From Mucilaginibacter saanensis (GTDB taxonomy: Bacteria > Bacteroidota > Bacteroidia > Sphingobacteriales > Sphingobacteriaceae), in the NCBI RefSeq assembly GCF_014200575.1, contig NZ_JACHBZ010000017.1, forward strand, positions 67,488 to 131,487: a DNA stretch of 64,000 nucleotides. The letters run 5' to 3'. Each line of letters begins with the position of its first letter. The stretch's first letter is position 1. Shown here piece after piece: positions 54,579-62,894 of this stretch. A program made the translations under genes and the position numbers. A model generated the notes under the pieces. The model saw only the letters and a program-made list of their open reading frames with translations, was not told the origin of the DNA and searched no databases.

Positions 54579-55036
54579 AAAAAAAGACGAATTTGTTCGA
54601 ACGTTTCAGCAACTGGGCGACAGCTGCCACCGGAAGTTCCGCGGCATTTATCATCGCTACATCAACCGTGCTCATCTGGGCAGTTACCGGACCGTTATTT
54701 CATTATTCGGAAACATGGCAGCTGGTCATTAATACGGGCACAACGATCATAACTTTCCTGATGGTCTTTCTGATCCAGAAATCGCAAAATAAAGATTCCA
54801 AGGCCGTCCACCTGAAGCTGAATGAATTGCTGGCCTCGCATGAGGGCACCAGTAACCGCATGGTGAATATCGAGGACCTGACCGAGGAAGAACTGGACCA
54901 TCTTTATAAATTTTATATCCGCTTGTCCGATCTGGCAGAAAAGGAAAATGATCTGACCCGCACGCATTCAATAGATGCTGCTGCAGAAAACCAGAAAAGA
55001 AAATCACAGACACGGAAGCCGATTAAAAAGACCTGA
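54575..55036 (+). CDS. Low-affinity iron permease family protein
   Basis: The 153-residue protein begins MKKKTNLFERFSNWATAATGSSAAFIIATSTVLIWAVTGPLFHYSETWQLVINTGTTIITFLMVFLIQKSQNKDSKAVHLKLNELLASHE, a pattern of the low-affinity iron permease (Fet4-like) family with two helices and a long cytosolic tail. The ATG at 54575 overlaps the upstream TGA (ATGA), which decides the start. Transport activity in bacteria is not proven. Confidence 0.9.
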   Translation: MKKKTNLFERFSNWATAATGSSAAFIIATSTVLIWAVTGPLFHYSETWQLVINTGTTIITFLMVFLIQKSQNKDSKAVHLKLNELLASHEGTSNRMVNIEDLTEEELDHLYKFYIRLSDLAEKENDLTRTHSIDAAAENQKRKSQTRKPIKKT

Positions 55037-55039
55037 GCC

Positions 55040-55522
55040 ATGAATAAGCCGACTACAATCACCGCGATGATCGAATGTCCGAAGGGATCGAACCAGAAGT
55101 TCGACTATGATCCGGCGGAAAAACGTTTTAAACTGAATAAGATCCTGCCCACCGGACTGGTCTTTCCCTTTGATTTCGGGATGATCCCGGGAACCAAAGG
55201 CGAGGACGGCGACCCGCTGGATATCATCGTGATCTCCGAAGGTTCCACTTTCCCTGGCTGCCTGGTAGATTGCCGGATTATTGGCGGACTAAAGGCGGAG
55301 CAAACCGAACGGAACGGGCACAAGGTACGGAATGACCGTTTTATTGGTATCCCGGATGTTTCCCAGTTATACTCGGACATCCATACACTGGAGGAGCTGC
55401 CACAGGTTCTCATTGATCAGCTCGAAGCCTTTTTCAAAAATTATAACGAACAGGCCGGCAAGAAATTTAAAGTGACCGCACGGTTAAGCGCCCAGCAGGC
55501 CGCGAAATTATTAAATCCATGA
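55040..55522 (+). CDS. ppa: Inorganic pyrophosphatase (soluble, type I)
   Basis: The 160-residue enzyme carries the signature GEDGDPLDIIVI with the catalytic Asp residues, preceded by PTGLVFPFDFGMIPGTKGE and followed by CRIIGGLKAEQTERNGHKVRNDRFIGIP. It hydrolyses pyrophosphate with Mg. It is encoded 3 bp after the iron permease-like gene and overlaps a tiny lipoprotein gene by 4 bp. Confidence 0.93.
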   Translation: MNKPTTITAMIECPKGSNQKFDYDPAEKRFKLNKILPTGLVFPFDFGMIPGTKGEDGDPLDIIVISEGSTFPGCLVDCRIIGGLKAEQTERNGHKVRNDRFIGIPDVSQLYSDIHTLEELPQVLIDQLEAFFKNYNEQAGKKFKVTARLSAQQAAKLLNP

Positions 55523-55647
55523 AGAAAAAAAGAAACTGGCTCATACTAGCCATGCTGGCGTTAATGTTAATCATCGGCTGTGCCGGAAGTCGTAAGCCGG
55601 CAATGGTGTTAAAGAAACCTGCCGCTGTTTGCGGCAAAAGAAATTAA
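55519..55647 (+). CDS. 42-residue lipoprotein overlapping the pyrophosphatase gene
   Basis: The frame starts with an ATG that overlaps the ppa stop (ATGA). The product has a lipobox in MLALMLIIGC followed by AGSRKPAMVLKKPAAVCGKRN. Twenty-two residues remain after processing, including one further Cys. The ATGA overlap supports translation. Function unknown. Confidence 0.65.
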   Translation: MKKKRNWLILAMLALMLIIGCAGSRKPAMVLKKPAAVCGKRN

Positions 55648-55669
55648 ATAAGGACCAAAATCAATTGCT

Positions 55670-56158
55670 ATGGAACTGCTGTTAAAAATTTTCGGTGAAG
55701 GCAAAGACCTCAATGCCCTGCAGATGAGCAGCCGGGGCGTAGTCATTTTTATAATTGCCTTCCTGCTCATCCGCGTCTCGGGCCGGCGCTCGTTTGGCGT
55801 GCGGACGCCGCTCGACAACATTATTACCATTTCACTGGGAGCCATCATGAGCCGGGCGGTGGTGGGTGCATCGGCTTTTGTACCGGTAATCGTCTGCTGT
55901 TTTGTGATTGTTTTCCTGCACCGGGCCTTTGGCTGGCTGATCGTTCATCATAAGGCATTCGGCCGCTTTGTGGAGGGCGATAAAATCCTGCTATTTGATC
56001 AGGGAAAGTTCATTAAAAGCCATATGGAAAAAGGATTGGTTTGTGAAGAAGATATCATGCAGGGTGTCCGGAAGTCAGCGCTAACCGAAGATATGGAGGG
56101 CATTGAAAAAGTTTATATGGAAAGAAACGGCGAGATCGGTGCCATCCGGAAAAAATGA
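55670..56158 (+). CDS. DUF421 (YetF-like) membrane protein
   Basis: The 162-residue protein has three hydrophobic segments (GVVIFIIAFLLIRVSGRRSFG; NIITISLGAIMSRAVVG; FVPVIVCCFVIVFLHRAFG) and the cytoplasmic part GDKILLFDQGKFIKSHMEKGLVCEEDIMQGVRKSALTEDMEGIEKVYMERNGEIGAIRK, as in DUF421 proteins such as YetF. Relatives are linked to sporulation and stress in Bacillus; a role here is inferred from the stress context. Confidence 0.92.
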   Translation: MELLLKIFGEGKDLNALQMSSRGVVIFIIAFLLIRVSGRRSFGVRTPLDNIITISLGAIMSRAVVGASAFVPVIVCCFVIVFLHRAFGWLIVHHKAFGRFVEGDKILLFDQGKFIKSHMEKGLVCEEDIMQGVRKSALTEDMEGIEKVYMERNGEIGAIRKK

Positions 56159-56253
56159 AAATTGTTCTGATTTTTCAGGGAGTTTGGAACGCTTCTTGTT
56201 TTTTAATAACAACGTTGTTCACTATAGTTTTAACCAAAATAAAATCTACAATC

Positions 56254-56808
56254 ATGCCTACAAAAAGCAACAAAAAGTCTGCAGCAGCAGCCAGCCGCAC
56301 ACCAGAAGCTGAAAGTGCGCTGAAAGAATTATTTATTGATGAGATCAAGGACATCTACTGGGCGGAAAAACATTTAGCCTCCGCTTTGCCGAAACTGATC
56401 AAGGGAGCGACCTCGGAAGACCTTAAACAAACCATTAGCAACCACCTGGAAGAAACCAAGAACCATGTGACCCGTCTGGAAAGCGCTTTCGCTTCGATCG
56501 GTGAAAAAGCAGTGGCTAAGAAATGCCTGGCCATGGAAGGCCTGCTAAACGAAGCTACTGAACTACTGTCCGATACAGACAAAGGCACAGAAGTAAGGGA
56601 TGTAGCTATTATTTCTGCTGCTCAAAAGGTAGAACATTACGAGATCGCATCTTATGGTACCCTGCGCACCTTAGCCGGAACCCTGGGCTATAGTGAAGCG
56701 CAGAGCCTGTTTGACGAAACCTTAGCTGAAGAAAAAAATGCCGATACCCTGTTGACCCAAGTAGCCGAAAATTATGTGAATGAAGCCGCTGCCGCCGAAG
56801 TAGAATAA
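56254..56808 (+). CDS. YciE/YciF-type DUF892 ferritin-like protein
   Basis: The 184-residue protein has a basic N-terminal linker (MPTKSNKKSAAAASRTPE) and the DUF892 bundle: ELFIDEIKDIYWAEKHLASALPKLIKGATSEDLKQTISNHLEETKNHVTRLESAFASIG, with the metal-binding AAQKVEHYEIASYGTLRTLAGTLGY and FDETLAEEKNAD. The ATG at 56254 is preferred to the one at 56155, which would extend into the preceding gene. DUF892 proteins are stress-induced and bind a dinuclear metal. A second copy is at 58802. Confidence 0.92.
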   Translation: MPTKSNKKSAAAASRTPEAESALKELFIDEIKDIYWAEKHLASALPKLIKGATSEDLKQTISNHLEETKNHVTRLESAFASIGEKAVAKKCLAMEGLLNEATELLSDTDKGTEVRDVAIISAAQKVEHYEIASYGTLRTLAGTLGYSEAQSLFDETLAEEKNADTLLTQVAENYVNEAAAAEVE

Positions 56809-56832
56809 AAGAAGCAAATTGTGATCTTTCAG

Positions 56833-56859
56833 GGGATACCGGAAGGTATCCCTTTTTTT
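56833..56859 (+). terminator. Terminator of the first DUF892 gene
   Basis: GGGATACC (56833-56840) and GGTATCCC (56845-56852) form a perfect 8-bp stem with loop GGAA, followed by seven T. Confidence 0.93.
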
Positions 56860-56861
56860 GT

Positions 56862-57344
56862 TTAAGTTTTGCTTAGCGCCGCGATCAAAAGTTCAGCGGT
56901 CGCCTCGATGGTCTGATGAATGACCTCCTCGCAGGAACCGGAAAACACTTGACGGAAGCTGGCTTCACGACCACAGATCAATGCAAAAACGAACATGGTG
57001 CCGACCGGTTTCTCCGGTGTTTCGCTGCCGCCGGGAGTGGTCAGGCCGGTAACGGTTACCTGGATATCCGAATCGATTATTGTTTTTAAGCGGTAAGCCA
57101 TCTCCCGGGTCACTTCCATCGATTCCGGCGTGTATTTATCAATGAGTTCCTGTGGTACACCTAGTAAACTGACTTTCAAACTCGCGTCATAACAGGCAAT
57201 GCCCCCTTTAAGCACTTTACCAGATTCTTCGGTCAGCGCAAATTCGGAGCAGAGCCAGCCCGCTGTCGCGCTTTCTGCAAAAGCGATAGTCAGCCCTCGT
57301 TGAGCTATGAGTTTACTGCAAACGATGATCTTGCTTTCCGCCAT
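56862..57344 (-). CDS. CinA C-terminal domain protein (nicotinamide-nucleotide amidase)
   Basis: The 160-residue protein has the stand-alone CinA_C pattern: LTIAFAESATAGWLCSEFALTEESGKVLKGGIACYD, then VTGLTTPGGSETPEKPVGTMFVFALI. This domain deamidates nicotinamide mononucleotide in pyridine nucleotide recycling. It lacks the N-terminal CinA (MoCF) domain. It is converging with the DUF892 gene and starts the minus-strand half of the stress island. Confidence 0.9.
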   Translation of the reverse strand: MAESKIIVCSKLIAQRGLTIAFAESATAGWLCSEFALTEESGKVLKGGIACYDASLKVSLLGVPQELIDKYTPESMEVTREMAYRLKTIIDSDIQVTVTGLTTPGGSETPEKPVGTMFVFALICGREASFRQVFSGSCEEVIHQTIEATAELLIAALSKT

Positions 57345-57457
57345 TTATATTTAACGATCTGGCGCTGAAAATGGTTTGGATATACAGACATTTTGGCGCA
57401 AGCATCAGGTCTTTCCTAACAATCATAAATTCCGTATACAGAACCGACTACTGCTTA

Positions 57458-57757
57458 TCACTTATCGTCCTTACCGAATAACTCCCTCAGCTTATCCTTT
57501 GCTTTTTCCAGCGTGTCTTTTTCGTCTGCGTTTAAGTTCTTTCCGGCCCGGTTCTCGTAAAAGGTCAGCATGGACATCGCGCTTTGATAAGGCGAAGATT
57601 TTCGCCGTTTGCTTGTCTCCGCTGAATGTTTTACTGATGCCGCGATTTTATCCGGATCTCCGGATTTAAAAATATCTTTCTCCAGGTCCATGGCATCACT
57701 GTGCTCCGTAACATCTGCGGACCATTTTTTTGCCGTTTTTTTTGTTTTCGTAGTCAT
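57458..57757 (-). CDS. DUF3175 small basic protein
   Basis: The 99-residue protein reads KKWSADVTEHSDAMDLEKDIFKSGDPDKIAASVKHSAETSKRRKSSPYQSAMSMLTFYENRAGKNLNADEKDTLEKAKDKLRELFG, the DUF3175 signature. It is lysine-rich and likely cytosolic or nucleoid-associated. Function unknown; it is usual in stress clusters. Confidence 0.9.
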   Translation of the reverse strand: MTTKTKKTAKKWSADVTEHSDAMDLEKDIFKSGDPDKIAASVKHSAETSKRRKSSPYQSAMSMLTFYENRAGKNLNADEKDTLEKAKDKLRELFGKDDK

Positions 57758-57799
57758 AGGTGTATTGTTTATTAATAAATATTTTTTTGCTGTTTGGTA

Positions 57800-58465
57800 C
57801 TAACCTTCTTCTTTGTCGCTTTCTGCTTCCGCTTTTCTATCCTCTTCCAATAAATTGGTGCCGATAGGATTGGCGGCCAGTAGCTTGGCAAACCAGGCCA
57901 AATTTGCGGTCATGTATCGAAGTGTTTTGTTTGTGTACAGATACCGTTCGCCACCGGCTTCCACATAATCTTTTTCTCCTCCGGCCATGCCAACCCAATA
58001 GGCGTTAACATTTGGCGGAATCGTAAAGCCTACTTCCTGCAAAGCCCAGAGAACCTGAGCAGCACAGCTATGCGCGCCATCTTCGTTGCCAGTGATCAGA
58101 CAACCTCCTACTTTATTATAGGGCATATATTGTCCGTTTTCTTGATTACTCAGTTCTTCATCCCGAAAAATAGCATCTAAGCGTTCAATCACTTTTTGAG
58201 CTGTCGAGGCGAGGTGTCCCATCCAGATAGGCGTAGCGATGATGAAGACTTGGCAGGATTTGATCTTTTCGAGAATCTGCGGCCATTGATCACCTTCGCC
58301 TTCATCAGAAGAATTACCGGTAAGCACTTGATAGTCATTGAGGCGAATAACCTCCGTTTCAAATCCCCGTTCACGAAGTTGGCTCGCGGCCTTTTCAGCC
58401 AATGCGCCTGTGTTGGAAAAATCCGGTTGGCGTTTAAGGGTACAGTTAATAAGTAATGCTTTCAT
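57800..58465 (-). CDS. Flavodoxin-like NAD(P)H oxidoreductase
   Basis: The 221-residue protein starts MKALLINCTLKRQPDFSNT, and has VFIIATPIWMGHLASTAQKVIERLD and YNKVGGCLITGNEDGAHSCAAQVLWALQEVGFTIPP, the flavin-binding pattern of NAD(P)H-dependent FMN reductases. It probably reduces quinones or other electrophiles in the cytosol. The C-terminal acidic tail (EEDRKAEAESDKEEG) is unusual. Confidence 0.9.
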   Translation of the reverse strand: MKALLINCTLKRQPDFSNTGALAEKAASQLRERGFETEVIRLNDYQVLTGNSSDEGEGDQWPQILEKIKSCQVFIIATPIWMGHLASTAQKVIERLDAIFRDEELSNQENGQYMPYNKVGGCLITGNEDGAHSCAAQVLWALQEVGFTIPPNVNAYWVGMAGGEKDYVEAGGERYLYTNKTLRYMTANLAWFAKLLAANPIGTNLLEEDRKAEAESDKEEG

Positions 58466-58513
58466 GAGGTTTGTATTAATAACTAGTTAGAAAAAATAAC
58501 AGACTGATGTGAT

Positions 58514-58702
58514 TCAGCTATCACTTTTCTTCTTTTTTTCATTTGCAAAATGAGCACGGGCCTGCTTTAGGCCAGTCGCTATCGCTTCACCTTCATTGCC
58601 GGTTGTTCGCAACACTTCATTGGCGATCTCTGTTGCCTTTTTCCTGATTTTCTTAGGTTGGTTCTTATAAGATGGCGGGTAGTTTCCGTTATACCATGGC
58701 AT
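58514..58702 (-). CDS. YdaT-like small stress protein
   Basis: The 62-residue product is MPWYNGNYPPSYKNQPKKIRKKATEIANEVLRTTGNEGEAIATGLKQARAHFANEKKKKSDS. The pattern MPW..xYPxSxKNxPKKxRxKAxEIAN is that of the small YdaT/ChaB-like proteins found next to stress genes. It is highly basic. The start is the only ATG with this conserved opening. Confidence 0.85.
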   Translation of the reverse strand: MPWYNGNYPPSYKNQPKKIRKKATEIANEVLRTTGNEGEAIATGLKQARAHFANEKKKKSDS

Positions 58703-58766
58703 AAGCTAATTTTTAAATGTTTCCTAAATACGCCTTCATTTCAACCTCGTTTTCCATTTACATTCA

Positions 58767-58794
58767 GCAGCGCCTGCCTGATGACAGGCGCTGC
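58767..58794 (-). other. Strong hairpin downstream of the second DUF892 gene
   Basis: GCAGCGCCTG (58767-58776) and CAGGCGCTGC (58785-58794) form a perfect 10-bp stem. It lacks a T-run on the minus strand, so it may separate the DUF892 transcript from the YdaT-like gene or protect the 3' end. Confidence 0.6.
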
Positions 58795-58801
58795 AAAAAG
58801 A

Positions 58802-59347
58802 TCAGGAAAAAAATCCCTTGTCTTCTTTGGCTTCGGTGCTTGCCTGGTAATTGATATTATTTTCAGCGATCCGGGTCAGCAGGTTGTCTGCTTCCTTTTC
58901 TTCCTCGAGGGTCTGGCCCAGGAGGTCAGCCGCATCACTATATCCTAAAGTTTTAGCCAGTGTGACCATACCTCCGTAAGTGGCGATCTCGTAATGCTCT
59001 GCCTTTTGCCCGGCGAAGATCAGACCAACATCCCGCTGCGCGGTGCCTTCTTCAGTTTCATCTATAATATCTTCGCCTTCATCTACAATACCGGCCATTG
59101 CTGCGCATTTGGTGGTGTCCACGTCTTCACCAATCAAACCAAAGACCTGTTCCAATCTGGTAACATGATTTTGAGTTTGTGTGAGGTGATTACCGAATGC
59201 ATCCTTCAGTTCGGCGGATGTAGCGGCTTCCTGCAATTTCGGCAAGGTTTTAACCAGTTTTTTTTCTGCCCAAAGCAGGTCTTCTAATTGATCGATAAAA
59301 AACTCCCTGAGTTTTGAATCGGTAGTCTGTGCGGTTTGTGTTTCCAT
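58802..59347 (-). CDS. YciE/YciF-type DUF892 ferritin-like protein (second copy)
   Basis: The 181-residue protein shares the DUF892 pattern with the one at 56254: REFFIDQLEDLLWAEKKLVKTLPKLQEAATSAELKDAFGNHLTQTQNHVTRLEQVFGLIG, FAGQKAEHYEIATYGGMVTLAKTLGY and GQTLEEEKEADNLLTRIAE. It is clearly a paralogue. Both are typical of osmotic or oxidative stress loci. Confidence 0.92.
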   Translation of the reverse strand: METQTAQTTDSKLREFFIDQLEDLLWAEKKLVKTLPKLQEAATSAELKDAFGNHLTQTQNHVTRLEQVFGLIGEDVDTTKCAAMAGIVDEGEDIIDETEEGTAQRDVGLIFAGQKAEHYEIATYGGMVTLAKTLGYSDAADLLGQTLEEEKEADNLLTRIAENNINYQASTEAKEDKGFFS

Positions 59348-59430
59348 GATATTTGTTTTTGATAAATAATTTAGAAATTTCTTTAAATTGGATTCGATGC
59401 CTGGATCATGGCCAGGCGAGCCGCTATGTA

Positions 59431-60435
59431 TTAAGGCTGTCCTGAGCCGCCGGATGAACCATAAATCTGTCCGGTTGCGTAACTGGCATCTGAGGCAGCC
59501 AATTGTACATAGATAGAGGCCAGTTCTGCGGGTTGTCCGGGTCTGCCCAATGGTGTTTGTCCGCCGAACTGCTTCAGCTTTTCCTGGCTGGCGCCACCAC
59601 TAACCTGTAACGGTGTCCAGATTGGTCCGGGTGCGACACCATTTACACGGATACCTTTCGGCCCTAATTGTTTTGCCAGTGACTTGACATAATTCATTGT
59701 CGCAGCCTTGGTTTGCGCGTAATCATACAGATCGGGTGACGGATCGTAAGCCTGTTCAGAAGTGGTACCGATGATAACCGAGCCTGGCTGTAAATGCGGC
59801 AAAGCCGCTTTAATGATCCAGAAAGGAGCATAGATATTGGTTTTCATCGTCCAGTCAAACTGTTCTGTAGAAATGTCCAAAATAGACTGGTTGCTTTGCT
59901 GCCTGCCTGCATTATTTACTACAATATCCAAACCGCCCAAACCCTTAACCGTCTCGTCTACGAGTTTTTTGCAAAAAACTTCATTACGCAGGTCGCCAGG
60001 AATTGCGATGGCTTTTCGGCCTTCAGCTTTGATCAATGCGATCACCTCTTTGGCATCTTCTTCCTCTGTCGGGAAATAATTGATCGCCACATCAGCACCT
60101 TCACGGGCGTAGGCTATGGCGGCAGCTCGTCCCATCCCCGAATCGCCACCGGTGATCAACGCCTTGCGACCAGCTAACCGTCCCGAACCTTTATAGCTTT
60201 TTTCGCCGTGATCCGGTTTGGGGTTCATTTTACTGGCTAAGCCTGGCCAGGGCTGTGACTGGCCTTCAAAAGGCGGCTTGGGGTATTTGGTGATCGGATC
60301 TTCTAATGCTTTTGCTTCCATTATACTGTTTGTTTTACCGCCTGCTGCGAAGACAGGTGTTACTGCCGCGACAGCTAAAGTGGCACCTAACCCGGCGACC
60401 GCTTGCCGCCGGGTGATTTTATGTTCTTCGTTCAT
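59431..60435 (-). CDS. Tat-exported short-chain dehydrogenase (YghA-like)
   Basis: The 334-residue protein has a Tat signal (HKITRRQAVAGLGATLAVAAVTPVFA) followed by an SDR of the YghA/GSP39 group: an N-terminal stretch (SYKGSGRL), the nucleotide motif KALITGGDSGMGRAAAI, NNAGRQQ, and the active site YDYAQTKAA (Tyr, Lys). The Ser is in TTSEQAY. A Tat signal on an NAD(P)-dependent SDR is unusual since the periplasm has little free NAD(P)H. It has a cytosolic paralogue at 60691. Confidence 0.9.
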   Translation of the reverse strand: MNEEHKITRRQAVAGLGATLAVAAVTPVFAAGGKTNSIMEAKALEDPITKYPKPPFEGQSQPWPGLASKMNPKPDHGEKSYKGSGRLAGRKALITGGDSGMGRAAAIAYAREGADVAINYFPTEEEDAKEVIALIKAEGRKAIAIPGDLRNEVFCKKLVDETVKGLGGLDIVVNNAGRQQSNQSILDISTEQFDWTMKTNIYAPFWIIKAALPHLQPGSVIIGTTSEQAYDPSPDLYDYAQTKAATMNYVKSLAKQLGPKGIRVNGVAPGPIWTPLQVSGGASQEKLKQFGGQTPLGRPGQPAELASIYVQLAASDASYATGQIYGSSGGSGQP

Positions 60436-60456
60436 GGTAGTGTAGGATGTATTTTG

Positions 60457-60636
60457 TTACGATTTCTTTTTTGGAACCTTAGCGCCTTCCCTGCGGGCTT
60501 CCGACAATCCGATTGCCACAGCTTGTTTTCTGGACGTTACTTTTTTACCGCTTTTGCCACTTTTTAGTGTTCCTTCTTTTTCCTCATGTAAGGCTTTGTG
60601 GACCTTGTCCTGTGCCTTTTCTGAATACTTTGCCAT
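60457..60636 (-). CDS. DUF6496 small basic protein
   Basis: The 59-residue product reads MAKYSEKAQDKVHKALHEEK, EGTLKSGKSGKKVTSRKQAV and AIGLSEARREGAKVPKKKS. This is the typical DUF6496 pattern, with the KSGKSGKKVTSRKQAIAIGLSEAR core. It is extremely basic and probably binds nucleic acids. It lies between the two dehydrogenase genes. Confidence 0.88.
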   Translation of the reverse strand: MAKYSEKAQDKVHKALHEEKEGTLKSGKSGKKVTSRKQAVAIGLSEARREGAKVPKKKS

Positions 60637-60690
60637 TTTTTTGATTTAATTGTTATTCATAGTATAAACGATTCCGTTGATTATATAACC

Positions 60691-61545
60691 TTATCCGTTG
60701 ACTACTTCACCACCGTTTACGTGGATGACCTGGCCCGTTATAAAAGAAGCATCATCCGAAGCCAGAAAAACATAGGCAGGTCCAAGCTCCGAAGGCTGTC
60801 CAGCCCGTTTCATGGCTGTTTCACTTCCAAAACTTTTGATCTTTTCCTCATCGAAGGTGGATACGATTAGGGGTGTCCATACCGGCCCGGGAGCAACAGC
60901 ATTTACACGGATCTTTTTTTCAACAAGATTTGTTGCGAGTGAGCGCGTAAAGGTTGTAATAGCTCCTTTAGTCGAAGAGTAATCAATCAGCGAAGGAGAG
61001 GAACGGTAAGCGGTTACCGAGGTGGTATTGATAATACTATCATCTTCGTGCATATGCACCACTGCTGCCTCAGCGAAGTAGAAATAAGCAAATATATTGG
61101 TGCGGAAAGTGGTGTCCAGCTGCTCGGGGTCAATCGCCTTGACATCTTTTTGTGGAAATTGCATTCCTGCATTATTGACGAGGATATTCAGCTTTCCATA
61201 TTTCTTAACGGTCCTTTCGACCGCGTTTTTGCAAAAGGCAGCATCCTTCACATCTCCTTTGATAAGCAGGCAATTTCTGCCCGCGGCTTCCACCAAATTT
61301 TTGGTTGTTTCGGCGTCATTATCTTCATCGAGATAAACGATGGCTATATCCGCACCTTCTTCGGCGAAATGAACGCTGACAGCCCGGCCGATGCCGCTGT
61401 CACCACCTGTGATCAGGGCTATCTTGCCCTGGAGTTTGCCGGCAGCCTTGTAACTATCCTTAATATATTCCGGTTTCGGATCCATCTCCGCTTCAATACC
61501 CGGCTGGCGATCCTGTTTTTGTGGCTTTTTTGTTTTCGTTTCCAT
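60691..61545 (-). CDS. Cytosolic short-chain dehydrogenase (YghA-like)
   Basis: The 284-residue SDR has the N-terminal extension common to its paralogue (EMDPKPEYIKDSYKAAGKLQGKIALITGGDSGIGRAVSVHFAEEGADIAI), NNAGMQF, SVTAY, and the active site YSSTKGA. It has no signal peptide. The ATG at 61545 is chosen over an in-frame TTG at 61554 that overlaps the preceding stop. Substrate unknown; relatives include general stress proteins and glucose dehydrogenases. Confidence 0.92.
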   Translation of the reverse strand: METKTKKPQKQDRQPGIEAEMDPKPEYIKDSYKAAGKLQGKIALITGGDSGIGRAVSVHFAEEGADIAIVYLDEDNDAETTKNLVEAAGRNCLLIKGDVKDAAFCKNAVERTVKKYGKLNILVNNAGMQFPQKDVKAIDPEQLDTTFRTNIFAYFYFAEAAVVHMHEDDSIINTTSVTAYRSSPSLIDYSSTKGAITTFTRSLATNLVEKKIRVNAVAPGPVWTPLIVSTFDEEKIKSFGSETAMKRAGQPSELGPAYVFLASDDASFITGQVIHVNGGEVVNG

Positions 61546-61550
61546 ATCAG

Positions 61551-62438
61551 TCAAATGTTTTTTCCTTCAAATTGCTTTTCAATTTTGGCCCAGAACGGCA
61601 GATCAACTATTTGCATAAACTCATCCATACTTACCGCGTTAGGTTTAGGGAGTGGTTTACCATGCTTTAAAATATCCAACGCTTTTTGGATGGCGTGAGC
61701 CACCTGGAAGATAACCGTAGTTGGGTATAAGATCATGGAATAACCCATATCACCCAGGTCTTTTGGCGATACCCAGGGTGTTTTGCCCCCATTTTCCAAT
61801 ACACTGGTAGCTAAGGGTACCCCTTTCAATTCTTTTCCGATCTTTTCCAGTTCGTCTATCGTTTCTGGACCTTCGAGGTAAACGCCATCCGCACCGGCAT
61901 CCAAGTAGCTTTTTGCACGGTCGATAGCATTATCGATCCCTTCGGGATCAATGGCATCTGTACGGGCGAGGATAAAGAAATCAATACCATCACGTGCGGC
62001 CACGGCTGCTTTGATTTTTTGTAACATGACTTCGGCATCGATCACTTTTTTATCGCCCATATGCCCGCATTTTTTCGGAGGTTGCTGATCTTCCATAAAT
62101 ATGGCAGAAGCACCCAGGCGAATGTATTCCTGAACGGTACGTGTAACATTCTTCACATCCCCATAGCCATCATCAACATCAAGCAATACCGGCAGAGGCG
62201 AAGCTTGCATGATCCAGTCTGCAGAGAACTTCTTTTCGCCGAATTTTTCCAGGTCTACATCTGGTATCGCGTGCGTAGCTCCGGAAAGCGCATAACCGCC
62301 GATCTGGTAGGCATCAAAACCGGCCAGCTCAATCAGGCGGGCCGTCAGCGCATCATGTGCGACGGGCAGCTGCACCGGTTTGTCTGCTGCGGCCAGCATG
62401 GCTTTCCAGCTCTTCCTTTTGGTGATCGTGTGTTTCAT
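61551..62438 (-). CDS. Isocitrate lyase / PEP mutase family protein
   Basis: The 295-residue barrel protein has VAHDALTARLIELAGFDAYQIGGYA, VLLDVDDGYGD (metal-binding Asp), IFMEDQQPPKKCGHMGDKKVI (KKCGH active-site motif) and FILARTDA. This fits methylisocitrate lyase and oxaloacetate decarboxylase-like members. Which reaction it catalyses is not clear. It is the first gene of the minus-strand cluster; 5 bp separate it from the dehydrogenase gene. Confidence 0.92.
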   Translation of the reverse strand: MKHTITKRKSWKAMLAAADKPVQLPVAHDALTARLIELAGFDAYQIGGYALSGATHAIPDVDLEKFGEKKFSADWIMQASPLPVLLDVDDGYGDVKNVTRTVQEYIRLGASAIFMEDQQPPKKCGHMGDKKVIDAEVMLQKIKAAVAARDGIDFFILARTDAIDPEGIDNAIDRAKSYLDAGADGVYLEGPETIDELEKIGKELKGVPLATSVLENGGKTPWVSPKDLGDMGYSMILYPTTVIFQVAHAIQKALDILKHGKPLPKPNAVSMDEFMQIVDLPFWAKIEKQFEGKNI

Positions 62439-62894
62439 TACGCACCTGGTTTGAGTACTATTTTAATACGATCCTCTTTATTGGCAATTCTGCCTGATTT
62501 GTGAAAAATTACTGCTTGCGTCATACAGATTCATTTTTTGATAAATGTGTAAAATTAGTGGCGGCTGAAAGCGGGCGGGAGCGGCAAAATAATCTGAATA
62601 AATCACCTCCAATATTATTCCAGTAGTGGATATATGGATAAAAATATTTTACATTTTAGCTATCCATACTTAAAATTATTTCTTTTTAATTTAATAATTG
62701 TACTAAAATCAACTATATGTGTCATTAATTTAGAACAGAGGTGTTCAATGAAGTATAAAGGCTGACGAGCTGATTTCTGAGATTTCAATTTAAGCTTTAA
62801 AGAATATCAAGAAGGCTAATTGTTTAAAACCCAATGAAATGAAAAATGTTATTAAATGGATAAGTATAAGAATCAATCTTAAAACCCAAAAGCT
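62439..62894. other. 456-bp divergent intergenic region
   Basis: No gene longer than a few codons is seen. It is very A+T-rich from 62630 to 62720. It should hold promoters for the isocitrate lyase-family gene and for ssb; no exact TAnnTTTG element was found. Confidence 0.4.

Noticed and set aside
61048..61698. 216-codon open frame on the plus strand opposite the cytosolic dehydrogenase gene
   Set aside because: It is antisense to a gene with clear SDR motifs, has no recognisable domain, and is a shadow of its codon usage.
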